Assembly (NCBI GenBank): GCA_003214355.1 | Contig: QCLS01000001.1 | Span: 62,001 to 126,000, forward strand | Direction of reading: 5' to 3' | Length of the DNA stretch: 64,000 nt | Source of the DNA: Prochlorococcus sp. AG-418-C09 | GTDB lineage: Bacteria > Cyanobacteriota > Cyanobacteriia > PCC-6307 > Cyanobiaceae | In this document: in pieces, positions 19,838 to 29,705 of the stretch | Numbering within the stretch: the first letter of the stretch is position 1 | Layout of the letters: every line of letters starts with the position of its first letter | Notes under the pieces: model-generated | Databases searched by the model: none | What the model saw: the letters and a program-made list of their open reading frames with translations, nothing else | Told to the model about the DNA's origin: nothing | Program-made: the position numbers and the translations under genes

Positions 19838-20149
19838 TTAAGAACTAAAGTCTGATTCTTTTAATTCATCAAATAATAAATCTAGACCGATAAGAACCTT
19901 CTCTCTATCTGATAAGTCTCCGATAATTTTCCTTACTGGTGGTGGTAAGATCTTAGAAAGAGTTGGTGTAGCTAAGATTTTATCTTCTTCTGCTAATTGA
20001 GGATTTTTTAAAACATCAATTACCTTCAAAGCATAAACGCCTTTAAACTCAGTATCTAAAATTTCTTTTAGAGTATTTAACGCTCTCATTGAATTCGGAG
20101 TATTGCCCGCCACATAAAGCTTAAGAATATATGTTTTCATAGCAACCAT
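19838..20149 (-). CDS. kaiB: Circadian clock protein KaiB
   Basis: KaiB is the small fold-switching clock protein that binds KaiC CI and promotes dephosphorylation. Typical segments are [28 protein letters not shown] and [21 protein letters not shown]. At 103 residues it is normal; the ATG at codon 4 is an alternative start closer to some family members. It is divergent from rplU with 146 bases between them, where kaiA would be expected in other cyanobacteria. Confidence 0.97.
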   Translation of the reverse strand: MVAMKTYILKLYVAGNTPNSMRALNTLKEILDTEFKGVYALKVIDVLKNPQLAEEDKILATPTLSKILPPPVRKIIGDLSDREKVLIGLDLLFDELKESDFSS

Positions 20150-20295
20150 TATAAAACCCTCAAATATTCTGTATTTATTCTAATGATGCCTTGACTAATT
20201 ACACATATTAATTAGAAAATAATATTAACTTAATTGATTACATAACGGCATAATCAAACTTTCTAAGATTTGAGCCTTAATGTGTCTTAATAAAT

Positions 20296-20766
20296 ATGGC
20301 TACTACAACAAAATCATCTAAATCATCCGAAAAGGATGATAATTCATTTGCAATTGCAGAAACATCAGGCAAACAGGTTCTATTTGAGGTCAATCGATAT
20401 TATGACCTTGATAGAATGGATTTAAAGGAGAAGGATAAAATTACTCTAGATAATATCTTACTCGTTAAAGAAAAAGATAAAATATCAATTGGCCAACCAT
20501 ATGTTAAAAACGCCAAGATTGAATTAGAGGTTATTTCTCATAAAAGAGATAAAAAAATCATAGTTTATAAAATGCGTCCCAAGAAAAAAACAAGGAGAAA
20601 AATGGGCCATAGACAAGAATTAACAAGAGTTATGGTAAAATCAATATCAATAACAAAAGGCACGTCAAAAACTACAACTCCTAAAGAGAGTTCTAAAAAA
20701 ATGCCTACTACAACTCCTAAAAAGAGTTCTAAAAAAACTACTACTACATCTTCTAAAAGTTCTTAA
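20296..20766 (+). CDS. rplU: 50S ribosomal protein L21 with low-complexity ends
   Basis: L21 binds 23S rRNA in the large subunit. The core ([10 protein letters not shown] to [19 protein letters not shown]) is canonical. Unusually, the protein carries a Ser/Thr/Lys-rich N-terminal extension of about 17 residues and a C-terminal tail of about 35 residues (from [14 protein letters not shown] on), built from a duplicated 12-codon unit. The tail is basic and probably disordered. It forms an operon with rpmA, 14 bases downstream. Confidence 0.96.
   Translation: MATTTKSSKSSEKDDNSFAIAETSGKQVLFEVNRYYDLDRMDLKEKDKITLDNILLVKEKDKISIGQPYVKNAKIELEVISHKRDKKIIVYKMRPKKKTRRKMGHRQELTRVMVKSISITKGTSKTTTPKESSKKMPTTTPKKSSKKTTTTSSKSS
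20671..20736 (+). repeat. In-frame 36-base tandem repeat in the rplU tail
   Basis: Two copies of a 30-base block starting ACTACAACTCCTAAA occur at 20671-20700 and 20707-20736 with one mismatch. They are offset by 36 bases (12 codons) and encode TTTPK-x-SSKK twice. A recent in-frame duplication is the likely origin. Confidence 0.9.
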
Positions 20767-20780
20767 TTACAATTTTCATA

Positions 20781-21041
20781 ATGGCTCACAAAAAAGGTAC
20801 TGGATCAACACGAAATGGAAGAGATTCAAACTCCAAAAGACTTGGAGTTAAAGCTTATGGGGGAGAGAAAGTAACAGCAGGTTCCATCTTAATAAGACAA
20901 AGAGGAACATCATTTCTTCCTGGTGTAAATGTAGGAAGAGGTAAGGATGATACTCTATTTGCATTAAAAGATGGGATGGTTAGTTTTGATAGTATTAAAA
21001 GAAACCTAAGGAACAGAAAAAGAATAAATATTGTTGCTTAA
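20781..21041 (+). CDS. rpmA: 50S ribosomal protein L27
   Basis: L27 sits near the peptidyl transferase centre. The N-terminus [20 protein letters not shown] and the [10 protein letters not shown] block are canonical, and 86 residues is normal. It follows rplU directly, and its stop overlaps that of the convergent methyltransferase gene by 4 bases. Confidence 0.98.
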   Translation: MAHKKGTGSTRNGRDSNSKRLGVKAYGGEKVTAGSILIRQRGTSFLPGVNVGRGKDDTLFALKDGMVSFDSIKRNLRNRKRINIVA

Positions 21042-21781
21042 TTATATTTATTTTTCCTATATGTCCTTGTTGTAATTAACAGAGGATGAAAAATCTCTAT
21101 GTATTTAGTTTGTAGCACATTAAAAAACTTCTCAACGATTTTAATGTCGTCTACATGAAATGGATATTCATTATTATCACCTTTATAAAAGTACCAGTTT
21201 AATACCGCAATAGAATTAGGTCCCATCCTTTCATAAAAGATATCTAATTGAGCTGACGGATCAGATAAATGTTCTAAAACATCAAGGCAAATGATGGTAT
21301 CAAATTTATCTAAACAAACCTCTTGAATAGATTTATAAAAAGATATTTTCTTATCTAATCCTAGTTTCTTAGCTCTGAACTGAACAAAGTTTCTATTAGT
21401 TTCATTAATATCCACAAAATATACATGTTTGACATTATCAGACATAGCATTTGCTAGAGAATGTGTTCCAATCCCACCGCCAAAATCAATTACATTACCT
21501 TTAGAAAAGATCTCCTGTAATTTCAAGGTATTAGAAATATAATCTTTGCTAGAAATATGCCAGGCTGCTAACTCAGCCAAATGGATATCCCCAACAATAT
21601 TCTCATAAAAATCAGCGCAATTAATTGTGTTATCTCCAGGATGTAAATTAGCTAATTCTTTTTTTGCATTTTTTAAAAATTCATCTAAATCAGTTAACTT
21701 TATAGGTAGAAACTCTGATAAATGGATTCTCAAATCGTATGCGGATGCAAGAAATTCATTAATAAGATTTGTTTTACTCAA
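21038..21781 (-). CDS. Class I SAM-dependent methyltransferase, substrate unknown
   Basis: A 247-residue protein with a Rossmann methyltransferase core. [14 protein letters not shown] is the SAM-binding motif I, VYFVDIN is the following strand with an acidic ribose ligand, and [12 protein letters not shown] is motif IV/post-IV. The first 80 residues are helical. No relative of known substrate is recognisable to me. Tandem 16-base repeats lie immediately upstream of its start. It probably lies on its own transcript between rpmA and truB. Confidence 0.8.
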   Translation of the reverse strand: MSKTNLINEFLASAYDLRIHLSEFLPIKLTDLDEFLKNAKKELANLHPGDNTINCADFYENIVGDIHLAELAAWHISSKDYISNTLKLQEIFSKGNVIDFGGGIGTHSLANAMSDNVKHVYFVDINETNRNFVQFRAKKLGLDKKISFYKSIQEVCLDKFDTIICLDVLEHLSDPSAQLDIFYERMGPNSIAVLNWYFYKGDNNEYPFHVDDIKIVEKFFNVLQTKYIEIFHPLLITTRTYRKNKYN

Positions 21782-21787
21782 TTTCTA

Positions 21788-21835
21788 ATTAATACCTAAT
21801 TTAATTAATACCTAATTTAATTAATACCTAATAAA
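21788..21835 (+). repeat. Tandem 16-base repeat, about 2.8 copies
   Basis: The unit ATTAATACCTAATTTA occurs at 21788, 21804 and 21820, the third copy differing at its last bases. It lies 6 bases upstream of the methyltransferase start, in the shared promoter region with truB. Confidence 0.9.
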
Positions 21836-21880
21836 ATAATAAAATAAAGATTAACTATAAAAAAAAGCTTAAAAATTAAT

Positions 21881-22801
21881 ATGAATAATGTTAATGGTTT
21901 TTTAATCCTAGACAAGATGAAAGGGTGCACCTCTCATGATTGTGTAAATCAAATAAGGAAATTATTCAAGACTAAAAAGGTTGGCCATTCAGGGACATTA
22001 GATCCTCAAGTTGATGGGGTTCTCCCTATAGCTATTGGCAAAGCGACAAGACTTATTCAGTATCTATGTCAAGAGAAGACTTACATGGGTACTATAAAAC
22101 TTGGAATTAGAACAGTAACTGATGATATATATGGAGAAATAATAGCTGAAAAAGAATGGCCTAATTTAAGCCATGCAGAGCTTAACGAATATCTAAATGA
22201 TTTCAGAGGAACTATCAGTCAAATACCACCTAAAGTATCTAGTGTGCATATTAATGGCGATAGGGCATACAAGAAATTACTAAAAAACGAAGATTTCGTA
22301 TTAAACGCAAAAGAAGTAACAATAAAAAAGCTAGTACTCCAAAATTGGGATCAAATTAATGGGAAAATCGATTTAATGATTACCTGTTCATCAGGTACAT
22401 ATATAAGATCTTTAGCAAGAGACCTTGGATTAGCATTAAATTCTGAAGGTTGCTTATTTAACTTGCGCAGAATAAAAGCTTCTGGTTTTTCTGAAAGCAG
22501 TTCATACACTATTTCGGATTTAGAGAAAGCTGGAAATAATATTGTTAAATCTGTTATTCCAATAAAAAGAGCACTTCAACATATCCCAGAAATCATCTTA
22601 AGCACTGAAGAGGATATTTATTTCTGGAAAACGGGTAGAAGAATTCCAATAAAGGATCCAAATTTTCTAACAAAAGAACTTAATCATTCAAATAATATTT
22701 TTCAAGTTCTAGATAGCCAAAATGATCTTATGGGGATAGGAAATGTTAATTTACATCATGAAAAATTCTTACAGCCAAAACTTGTCCTAAATGCAATTTG
22801 A
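21881..22801 (+). CDS. truB: tRNA pseudouridine-55 synthase
   Basis: TruB makes pseudouridine 55 in the T-loop of tRNAs. The catalytic motif [15 protein letters not shown] contains Asp41. KATRLIQYL, the [11 protein letters not shown] block and [14 protein letters not shown] are also as expected. The length of 306 residues is standard. It converges on the SpoIID-like gene with 2 bases between stops. Confidence 0.96.
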   Translation: MNNVNGFLILDKMKGCTSHDCVNQIRKLFKTKKVGHSGTLDPQVDGVLPIAIGKATRLIQYLCQEKTYMGTIKLGIRTVTDDIYGEIIAEKEWPNLSHAELNEYLNDFRGTISQIPPKVSSVHINGDRAYKKLLKNEDFVLNAKEVTIKKLVLQNWDQINGKIDLMITCSSGTYIRSLARDLGLALNSEGCLFNLRRIKASGFSESSSYTISDLEKAGNNIVKSVIPIKRALQHIPEIILSTEEDIYFWKTGRRIPIKDPNFLTKELNHSNNIFQVLDSQNDLMGIGNVNLHHEKFLQPKLVLNAI

Positions 22802-22803
22802 AG

Positions 22804-24024
22804 TTAAATATAACTTTCATCAAAAGGTTTAATTTCAACTCCAGTATAGAAATACTCAAGAATTTCATTAGCTTTATAACCTGCTTTAGCCATAAATTTT
22901 GCTCCCCATTGACTCATTCCTACTCCATGTCCAGATCCCATGCCTTTTATAAGAAGTACAGTTTTATTATTGCTTTTCACAAATTTGAAGCGAAATAAAG
23001 TACTTTTAAGATCTAATTTTTTTCTTAATTCTGTTCCTTTCATTAACATTGACCCATAATTACCAAAAATCTCAACTTTCTTAATCCTTCCACTACCGGA
23101 CAACTCTAATATTTGGATTTGCTTAATACCTCCAATTTTAGGAAATAATTCTTCTAAATCTGTTTCTAAGAAAATCTTCTTCCAATTTCTCTTAGGATTA
23201 TTTGTATCAAAATCTTTAACACTTACCAAGTAGGGAAGCTCATTATCCCAAACATCCTCACTATTTTCAGTCATACCTCCAGAACTACTATGAAACAATG
23301 CATTTATTAATTTCTTATTGTGAAGAATAACCATTGACCTAGTTCTCCTAACTGCTTTTCTTGTGTTATCAGTTTCAGATTCCAAACCGTTATATACTTG
23401 ATCATTTTTAGTAGAATCTATATCGTATAAGTCATTATTCTTTTTCTTCAAAGCATAAGTTCTTGAAGCTATTGCTTGAGCCTTCAAAGCCTCTATAGGC
23501 CATTTGTATGGCATTTCTGATCCAACAACACTACTTAAATATTCCTCAACACCTAAAACATTCACGGCGTAAATTCCATTCTCCAAAGAAGTAACGTTTA
23601 TTTTCCCAGAGAATCTTTTACCACCGACCCAAATACCTTTCTTATCTGAAGACCGCACTTCAAATCCTTCTGTATTATCTAACTCATACAACTTTGTTTT
23701 ATCTTTATCAAAAAACAATATAGTTTTTGTATCATTTTTTTTTACTGTGATACCTTTTACTCTCTTATTAGCAAACATATCACCTTTAACTATCAAAGGT
23801 ATTGTCTTATCTGATCTAATTCTCAGAAAATTATCTTTTAATATTAATACTCGCATTTCAGGTTCAGCTAAAGCTTGCACTTTACTCTGAAGTGTCGGTA
23901 GAAATAATATGGATATTAATAATAAGGAAAGCAGAAATTTTGTAATTTTATGATTCACTTTGTTGTAGAAACAAATTTTGGGTTTGCCATACTTTGCCGT
24001 AAAGTATAGATTTAATCTAGACAT
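22804..24024 (-). CDS. SpoIID/LytB domain protein
   Basis: A secreted protein of the SpoIID (amidase enhancer, peptidoglycan-binding or lytic) family. From ATG 24024 it has 406 residues, with an N-terminal signal segment (KFLLSLLLISILFLP). The domain signatures are VEEYLSSVVGSEMPYKWP, LKAQAIASRTYAL and GHGVGMSQWGA near the C-terminus. The longest open frame starts at 24117, but that would overlap the divergent rnz start, so 24024 is preferred. It probably acts on the cell wall. Confidence 0.88.
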   Translation of the reverse strand: MSRLNLYFTAKYGKPKICFYNKVNHKITKFLLSLLLISILFLPTLQSKVQALAEPEMRVLILKDNFLRIRSDKTIPLIVKGDMFANKRVKGITVKKNDTKTILFFDKDKTKLYELDNTEGFEVRSSDKKGIWVGGKRFSGKINVTSLENGIYAVNVLGVEEYLSSVVGSEMPYKWPIEALKAQAIASRTYALKKKNNDLYDIDSTKNDQVYNGLESETDNTRKAVRRTRSMVILHNKKLINALFHSSSGGMTENSEDVWDNELPYLVSVKDFDTNNPKRNWKKIFLETDLEELFPKIGGIKQIQILELSGSGRIKKVEIFGNYGSMLMKGTELRKKLDLKSTLFRFKFVKSNNKTVLLIKGMGSGHGVGMSQWGAKFMAKAGYKANEILEYFYTGVEIKPFDESYI

Positions 24025-24047
24025 AAAATACACTAATATTTGAAAAA

Positions 24048-24986
24048 GTGAATATAACTTTCCTTGGAACCAGTTCAGGAGTTCCAACATTAACAAGAAA
24101 TGTTTCTTCATTAGCACTAAAGCTCCCTCAAAAGTCTGATATATGGCTTTTTGATTGTGGAGAAGGCACTCAGCACCAACTTATGAAGAGTAAACTAAAA
24201 TCCTCTCAAATTAAAAAGATCTTCATAACACATATGCATGGCGACCATATCTATGGTTTACCAGGTTTATTGGCTACTTTAGGTCTTTCAGGGAATAGTA
24301 ATGGGATTGAACTTTATGGACCTTCTGATCTAAAAGAATTTGTAATTTCTGCCTTAAAAAATAGTTATTGCAAGCTATCTTTTCCACTAAATTTTTTCAA
24401 AGTAGAAGACTATGCCTCAACAAATGAACATCTATACGAAGATAATCAAATAAAAGTTAAATGCGCTAGCCTAAAACATAGACTTCCTGCTTTTGGATAT
24501 AGAGTAAGTGAAAAAGATAAGCCGGGAAGATTCAATATTGAGAAAGCTAGAAAATTTAAAATACCCCCAGGACCAATATATGCAAAATTGCAATCTGGTC
24601 AAATGATCACACTTGATGACGGAAGAACCTTTAACGGTTCTGAATTCTGTGGAAAGTCTAGAAAAGGTAGAAGCTTTGTTTATTGCACAGATACCATTTT
24701 TAGCGATTCAGCCATAAAACTCTCAGAAAATGCAGATTTATTAGTCCATGAGTCCACTTTTTCAGAAAAAGATGAAAGTATGGCTTACGAAAAATTACAT
24801 TCAACAACAATAATGGCAGCTAAGACTGCTTTACTGTCAAACACCAGAAAACTAATCCTTACGCACCTAAGCCCTAGGTATACACCCAAGAGCTCAATCA
24901 GGCCAAGCGATTTACTAGAAGAAGCCAAAAATATATTCCCAAATACATTCTTGGCATCTGATTTTTTCACAACAGAAATTGAATGA
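24048..24986 (+). CDS. rnz: Ribonuclease Z
   Basis: RNase Z is the metallo-beta-lactamase-fold endonuclease that trims tRNA 3' trailers. The N-terminal LGTSSGVPT, the zinc motif THMHGDH and the later HLSPRY block are all visible. It is 312 residues. The start is GTG at 24048. It is divergent from the SpoIID-like gene with only 23 bases between the start codons, so the two promoters must overlap the coding ends. Confidence 0.96.
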   Translation: MNITFLGTSSGVPTLTRNVSSLALKLPQKSDIWLFDCGEGTQHQLMKSKLKSSQIKKIFITHMHGDHIYGLPGLLATLGLSGNSNGIELYGPSDLKEFVISALKNSYCKLSFPLNFFKVEDYASTNEHLYEDNQIKVKCASLKHRLPAFGYRVSEKDKPGRFNIEKARKFKIPPGPIYAKLQSGQMITLDDGRTFNGSEFCGKSRKGRSFVYCTDTIFSDSAIKLSENADLLVHESTFSEKDESMAYEKLHSTTIMAAKTALLSNTRKLILTHLSPRYTPKSSIRPSDLLEEAKNIFPNTFLASDFFTTEIE

Positions 24987-25045
24987 ACTGCAACAGTTCG
25001 TGAGAAGAAGTCTCTTATACGGCCAACCCATGAAATAATATTCAT

Positions 25046-25621
25046 ATGGTTTTTATTAATTTGATGTCGATCGAAATGGTTTCTCTTTTTTCGTTCCTTA
25101 AAAAGTCTTTTACAAGGCTTCTTATTCTTCCTTTGATGTTAGGTCTAATTTTAATTCCAACATCCGCATATGCCCTTTATCCAAGTGATCCTTCGTCAGT
25201 AGACGGTCTAAAGGGTGATCTTCATGGTAAAGATCTTCAAAATACTGAATACGTAAAGTATGATTTATCTAGCATGGATCTAGGAGAAGCTAATCTTGAA
25301 GGTGCTTATTTCAGTGTCACAACTGCAAAAAACGCTAGTTTCAAAGGTGCAAATATGAGTAATATCATTGCATATGCTGTACGCTTTGATAATGCTGATT
25401 TAACAGATAGCGACTTCTCTAATGGAGAACTTCTAAAAAGTGTTTTTGACGGTGCTCAAATAGATGGGGCAGATTTCACAGATGCTAATTTAGACTTAGA
25501 CCAAAGAAAATCCTTGTGCTCCAGAGCATCAGGCACTAATCCAACAACTGGAGTTGACACTTTCGAAAGTCTTCAATGTAATGGATTAGCTGGATATACT
25601 CCTCCAACACCTAAAGCTTAA
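25046..25621 (+). CDS. Exported pentapeptide-repeat protein
   Basis: The protein has an N-terminal signal peptide (hydrophobic LLILPLMLGLILIP, then SAYAL) followed by pentapeptide repeats of the A(D/N)LXX type from about residue 55 to 150 (for example LGEANLEGAYF, FKGANMSN, DNADLTDSDFS). A Cys pair and a Pro-rich tail follow. Such proteins are usually thylakoid-lumen components of unknown function in cyanobacteria. Later ATGs at codons 7 or 11 are possible starts. A strong hairpin terminator follows at 25657. Confidence 0.85.
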   Translation: MVFINLMSIEMVSLFSFLKKSFTRLLILPLMLGLILIPTSAYALYPSDPSSVDGLKGDLHGKDLQNTEYVKYDLSSMDLGEANLEGAYFSVTTAKNASFKGANMSNIIAYAVRFDNADLTDSDFSNGELLKSVFDGAQIDGADFTDANLDLDQRKSLCSRASGTNPTTGVDTFESLQCNGLAGYTPPTPKA

Positions 25622-25632
25622 TATTTACTACC

Positions 25633-25998
25633 TTAACTTTTTGAAGGTACTACATTACCAGGCTCCTTTGAGCCTGGTTTTTTGCTATACCACCATTCCT
25701 GTATTTCTGTTGAAAATTTCTCAGAAAAAAAAGTTATAACAGTATTTACAGGTTTAGAGCCTGGTTCTAATATTTCCACAGAATATGAAGGACATCTTCG
25801 AGAAGCCATATCTGCAACAAACCTTGCACCTATTCTTCTCCAACTAGGTTCTTTACTCCTCCATGCGATCCTAGAACAAGGCCATGGCAACTCTTCTCTA
25901 TCATAAAGCCTACAACAAGGTCCAATTATCTTATAACTATATTGACCCCCAATACTTGACTTAATAGAACCATATTTAATAAATTCATAATCACTCAT
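25633..25998 (-). CDS. Conserved-looking Cys/Trp-rich hypothetical protein
   Basis: From ATG 25998 (MSDYEFIKYG) it gives 121 residues; the longer open frame starts at 26019 but includes the petF terminator. It is rich in Cys, Trp and Arg (GPCCRLYDREELPWPCSRI, WWYSKKPGSKEPGN) and has the codon character of a real gene. I do not recognise the family. Its last codons coincide with the convergent terminator of the pentapeptide gene. Confidence 0.65.
   Translation of the reverse strand: MSDYEFIKYGSIKSSIGGQYSYKIIGPCCRLYDREELPWPCSRIAWRSKEPSWRRIGARFVADMASRRCPSYSVEILEPGSKPVNTVITFFSEKFSTEIQEWWYSKKPGSKEPGNVVPSKS
25657..25684 (+). terminator. Rho-independent terminator inside the end of an opposing gene
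   Basis: ACCAGGCTC-CTTT-GAGCCTGGT is a near-perfect 9-bp stem followed by a T run. It terminates the pentapeptide gene on the plus strand, while on the minus strand the same bases encode the Lys-Pro-Gly-Ser-Lys-Glu-Pro-Gly part of the opposing protein. Confidence 0.9.
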
Positions 25999-26001
25999 AT
26001 T

Positions 26002-26036
26002 GATAAAAAAAAATGCCACCTTAAATAGAGGGTGGC
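26002..26036 (-). terminator. petF terminator
   Basis: On the minus strand GCCACC pairs with GGTGGC across a 10-base loop and is followed by a run of about nine T residues. It lies 58 bases after the petF stop and overlaps the region just upstream of the next minus-strand gene. Confidence 0.85.
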
Positions 26037-26093
26037 AGAAAAGATTTAAACTAACAACAAAATTCAGTTGTTTTTGATAATTTGATTATCGAT

Positions 26094-26393
26094 TTAGTAA
26101 AGTTCTTCCTCAGCATGAGTAGTTATTGTGACATCAGATGTGGGATATGCAACACAAGTAAGAACAAAGCCAGATTCAAGCTGATCATCGTCTAAGAAAC
26201 TTTGGTCTGACTGATCTACTGTTCCAGATGTAATTTTTCCTGCACAGGTTGAACAGGCACCAGCTCTGCAAGAATAAGGGAGATCAATTCCCTGCTCCTC
26301 AGCAGCATCAAGAATATATTGATCATCAGGTACTTCAATTGTTGAATTGATACCTTCACTCTCACTGATGAGTGTAACTTTGTAAGAAGACAT
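26094..26393 (-). CDS. petF: Plant-type [2Fe-2S] ferredoxin
   Basis: The soluble electron carrier that receives electrons from photosystem I and feeds FNR, nitrite reductase and other enzymes. The cluster ligands are visible as CRAGACSTC near residues 41-49 plus a later Cys in VLTCVAYP. It is 99 residues, acidic, with the usual EEELY end. It has its own terminator downstream and a long AT-rich upstream region. Confidence 0.96.
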   Translation of the reverse strand: MSSYKVTLISESEGINSTIEVPDDQYILDAAEEQGIDLPYSCRAGACSTCAGKITSGTVDQSDQSFLDDDQLESGFVLTCVAYPTSDVTITTHAEEELY

Positions 26394-26541
26394 TTGGAAA
26401 AAAAATTGTTGGTAAAAAAAAATACCTTTATAAATACTTTTTTAACACTGATTGAGTCAATTTGGGTGATAAGTTAGTAAAAAATGAAACAATACAATGT
26501 GTTTTACCATAAATATAAGAAAAACTTATGTATTTCTTATT

Positions 26542-27444
26542 CTATGGTATCTGTCTTGCGACAATACATATCCAATCATTTTTTGATGATACATCAACTA
26601 CCTCAAAATTATTTAAATTTAATAATTTTATAATTTCGTCTTTTTGAGAATTTATTATCCCGCTCAGAATTAATTTGCCTTCCTTAGAAAGAACGTTATT
26701 CAAATAAGGGATTATCTTTAGAATTACTTCAGCAAGAATATTACATAAAATATAATCAAAGTTGCTAAAGGTATATTCTTTTAGTAATTCGAGAAATTCA
26801 CCTTCGTAAATTTTAAGGTCAGTCATACTACCAAAATTTAATATGAAATTCTCTGCAGTTGAATTACAAGCTAGATAATCAGAATCTAAAGCATATAAAC
26901 TTTTAGCACCCAACAACTTAGAAGCAATAGTTAAAATTCCACTACCTGAACCAACGTCTAAGATCTTCTTTTTATCAAATTCATTTAGTTCAATTTGCTC
27001 TAAGCAAAGAGATGTTGAGGGATGACTTCCAGTACCAAAAGCTGCTCCAGGATCAATTTTGATAACCAATTTATTACAAAATTCTTTTGGTAATTCCATC
27101 CAGCATGGAAGAACAACTAAATTATTTCCAATTTGAGAAGGGCCCCAATATTCTTTCCAAGCTTCAGTCCAATCTTCTTCTTTAATTAAATCCCAGGAAA
27201 AACTCAGATTAGTTAAATACTTTTCTTTTAGGAAATCTGATAATTTACCTTCTAATAAGATTCTTTTTTCTTTATTCCACTTTTCTTTAGGCAACCATAT
27301 ATCTAGTAAGAATTTCTCTTTTTCAGCTATTTTTGTATTAAAGGCAAAACTAAATATTTTTAATTCATGTAATTTCCATATAATTAAATCTTCAAGTTCT
27401 TTCTCTAATTCAACACTAAATTTCCACCAAGCTTTAATTAACAT
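26542..27444 (-). CDS. prmA: Ribosomal protein L11 methyltransferase
   Basis: PrmA trimethylates ribosomal protein L11. The N-terminal substrate-recognition domain is followed by the linker motif KIDPGAAFGTGSHPST and the SAM site DVGSGSGILTIA, with NILAEVI as the post-I catalytic block. It is 300 residues. It follows serA by 12 bases on the minus strand, so the two are likely cotranscribed. Confidence 0.95.
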   Translation of the reverse strand: MLIKAWWKFSVELEKELEDLIIWKLHELKIFSFAFNTKIAEKEKFLLDIWLPKEKWNKEKRILLEGKLSDFLKEKYLTNLSFSWDLIKEEDWTEAWKEYWGPSQIGNNLVVLPCWMELPKEFCNKLVIKIDPGAAFGTGSHPSTSLCLEQIELNEFDKKKILDVGSGSGILTIASKLLGAKSLYALDSDYLACNSTAENFILNFGSMTDLKIYEGEFLELLKEYTFSNFDYILCNILAEVILKIIPYLNNVLSKEGKLILSGIINSQKDEIIKLLNLNNFEVVDVSSKNDWICIVARQIP

Positions 27445-27456
27445 ATAAGTTTAAAG

Positions 27457-29043
27457 TCATAAAGTTACTGGATTTGCGCTAGTGATTCCTTCTACTTTAA
27501 GTATAGATGTAAGTAGATTGGATGGAATAGGATCATCAATACTTAAAACCATTACAGCTTCTCCTCTTACAATCTTTCTACCTACTTGCATAGATGCAAT
27601 GTTAACATTATGATCCCCAAGTAAAGAACCTAATTTTCCAATAATCCCAGGCATATCTCTATGCCTTGTAACTAACATGAATCTGCTTGGAGATACGTTA
27701 ACTGGGTATTGATCTATACTAATAATTCTTAATTCACCATCAGCAAAAATACTTCCAGCAACACTATTCTCCCCTTTATCTCCATAGGTTGTAAGCTGTA
27801 GCAATCCACTTGCAAACTCTGGTCTAGACTCGTCCTTATTCTCGATTACACTTATCCCCCTAGATTCAGCTTCTATAGAAGCATTAACATAATTTATTCT
27901 ATCTCCTAATGCCTTAGATAAAAGCCCTTTTAGACTTGCAATAATAAGAGGCTTGGAGGGATGTTGAACAAATTCTCCTTGCAGTTTAAGTTCCAACTTA
28001 TTTATGTTACCACCAGAAAGTTGCGTTATGAGGAGTCCTAATGTTTCAGCAAGTTGCAAATGTGGCTTAAGACTATCCATAATATCTGGACTTAATCCAG
28101 GTATATTTACAGCTGTCCTAGCCGAAAGGCCCAAAAGAACATCTCTTATCTGTTCTGCTACATCGACAGCTACATTTTCTTGGGCCTCTTTAGTAGAGGC
28201 ACCTAGATGAGGAGTGAGAATTAGATTTTCTTTAATTTGCAACAGAGGAGATTTTGGATTTAGAGGTTCCTCTGAAAAAACATCAATTGCCGCACCACCA
28301 ATTACTGAATTCTCAAGAGCATCAGCCAATGCACTTTCATCAATTATCCCTCCCCTCGCACAATTTATTAACTTAGCTTCATTTTTCATTGACTTAAGGA
28401 TATTAATATCTACCAAATTTTCTGTTTCAGGTGTTCTTGGCAAATGAAGAGTAACATAATCAGACTCTTTAAACAAAACCTCCAATTCTGATAATCTTAC
28501 TTGTAATTGCAATGCCCTTTCATTGGATACAAATGGATCGTATCCAACCACATCCATTCCAAGAGCATTAGCTACCTTTGCAACATGGGTACCTATTTTA
28601 CCAAGACCTACTACACCCAATTTCTTTTTGAATAATTCATTCCCCACAAAATTCTTTCTTTCCCATTTACCAGAAATGGTACTGCTGTGAGCAATCGGAA
28701 TATTTCGTGATAAAGCTAACATCATCGCAATAGTATGCTCAGCTGCAGCTATGGTGTTACCTCCAGGAGAATTAACCACAAGGACTCCCTTTTGCGTAGC
28801 GGCTTTTACATCTACATTATCAACACCAACACCTGCTCTTCCAATTATTCTTAATTTCTTTGAAGAATTAATAATTTTCTCCGTTACTTGCGTACCAGAG
28901 CGTATCATTAGAGCATCATAATCTTTAATGATTTCAGCCAAATCCGCATCAGATATACCTATTTTCTGATCGACTTGTGCGACTTGGGAAAGAATATCAA
29001 TTCCGGATTGATCTATTGGATCAGTAATTAGAACTTTGGTCAT
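27457..29043 (-). CDS. serA: D-3-phosphoglycerate dehydrogenase
   Basis: SerA oxidises 3-phosphoglycerate in the first step of serine synthesis. It is the long (528-residue) form: an N-terminal substrate domain, the NAD-binding motif GLGKIGTHVAKVANALG, the catalytic His in LTPHLGASTKEAQ, an intervening domain, and a C-terminal ACT domain (LVTRHRDMPGIIGKLGSLL) for regulation by serine. It is divergent from the gene at 29142. Confidence 0.96.
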   Translation of the reverse strand: MTKVLITDPIDQSGIDILSQVAQVDQKIGISDADLAEIIKDYDALMIRSGTQVTEKIINSSKKLRIIGRAGVGVDNVDVKAATQKGVLVVNSPGGNTIAAAEHTIAMMLALSRNIPIAHSSTISGKWERKNFVGNELFKKKLGVVGLGKIGTHVAKVANALGMDVVGYDPFVSNERALQLQVRLSELEVLFKESDYVTLHLPRTPETENLVDINILKSMKNEAKLINCARGGIIDESALADALENSVIGGAAIDVFSEEPLNPKSPLLQIKENLILTPHLGASTKEAQENVAVDVAEQIRDVLLGLSARTAVNIPGLSPDIMDSLKPHLQLAETLGLLITQLSGGNINKLELKLQGEFVQHPSKPLIIASLKGLLSKALGDRINYVNASIEAESRGISVIENKDESRPEFASGLLQLTTYGDKGENSVAGSIFADGELRIISIDQYPVNVSPSRFMLVTRHRDMPGIIGKLGSLLGDHNVNIASMQVGRKIVRGEAVMVLSIDDPIPSNLLTSILKVEGITSANPVTL

Positions 29044-29141
29044 TGAAGATTTGTTCTTTAATTATCTACTTTACTTATCTATAGTAAATAGATCTTGATT
29101 TATTAAATTCAATCAAGAAATCAACATTTGAGGTTTAAAAT

Positions 29142-29705
29142 TTGACTAAATGCATTTTGATATTTGAAGAGTTTCAAAATTGTTTAAATCTTATTCAAAA
29201 GTTCGAAGAAAAATCAATTTCAGTTTCCGAAGCTACTGTAGTTTCTCCTGCAGTAAAAAATATAACTGCCGAACAAAGGTCATTGATTAAAGAAAATGAG
29301 AAAGTCACAAAAGTTGAACCAATAGATAAAGTGAGAACCCTGAATCCAAAATTAGATCGTGCAATAAGACAGAGGAGCATGATGATATGGCTTATGCCTT
29401 TTGGCTTTATAGCTGGTCTGACATTTTCTAAAATGACAAATCTATCGACTTTTTCTTTTATCGGATTAAATAAATTAGGTGAATCACTACTAGGTGGAAT
29501 ATTGGGTATGGCTTCGGGTTACATGGGGAGTTTTTTTTCTGCTGCGAGTATAAATATAAATAGAAATAAGGAAATACGATCCATCCTAAATTACAATAAA
29601 AACGGCAAGTGGCTTATTTTAATAGAAAATCAAGTAGGACTTGAAATGCCTTGGCTAATAATTAAGGAATCAGAAGCTATCGAAATGATTATTCTGGAAA
29701 ATTAG
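29142..29705 (+). CDS. Hypothetical membrane protein upstream of PSII S4 gene
   Basis: A 187-residue protein with a TTG start. A charged N-terminal 80 residues precede two hydrophobic segments (MMIWLMPFGFIAGLTF and the Gly-rich LGGILGMASGYMG), and a soluble tail ends at the stop directly before the S4 gene. I recognise it only as a conserved cyanobacterial type without known function. Its adjacency to the S4 gene suggests cotranscription. Confidence 0.65.
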   Translation: MTKCILIFEEFQNCLNLIQKFEEKSISVSEATVVSPAVKNITAEQRSLIKENEKVTKVEPIDKVRTLNPKLDRAIRQRSMMIWLMPFGFIAGLTFSKMTNLSTFSFIGLNKLGESLLGGILGMASGYMGSFFSAASININRNKEIRSILNYNKNGKWLILIENQVGLEMPWLIIKESEAIEMIILEN

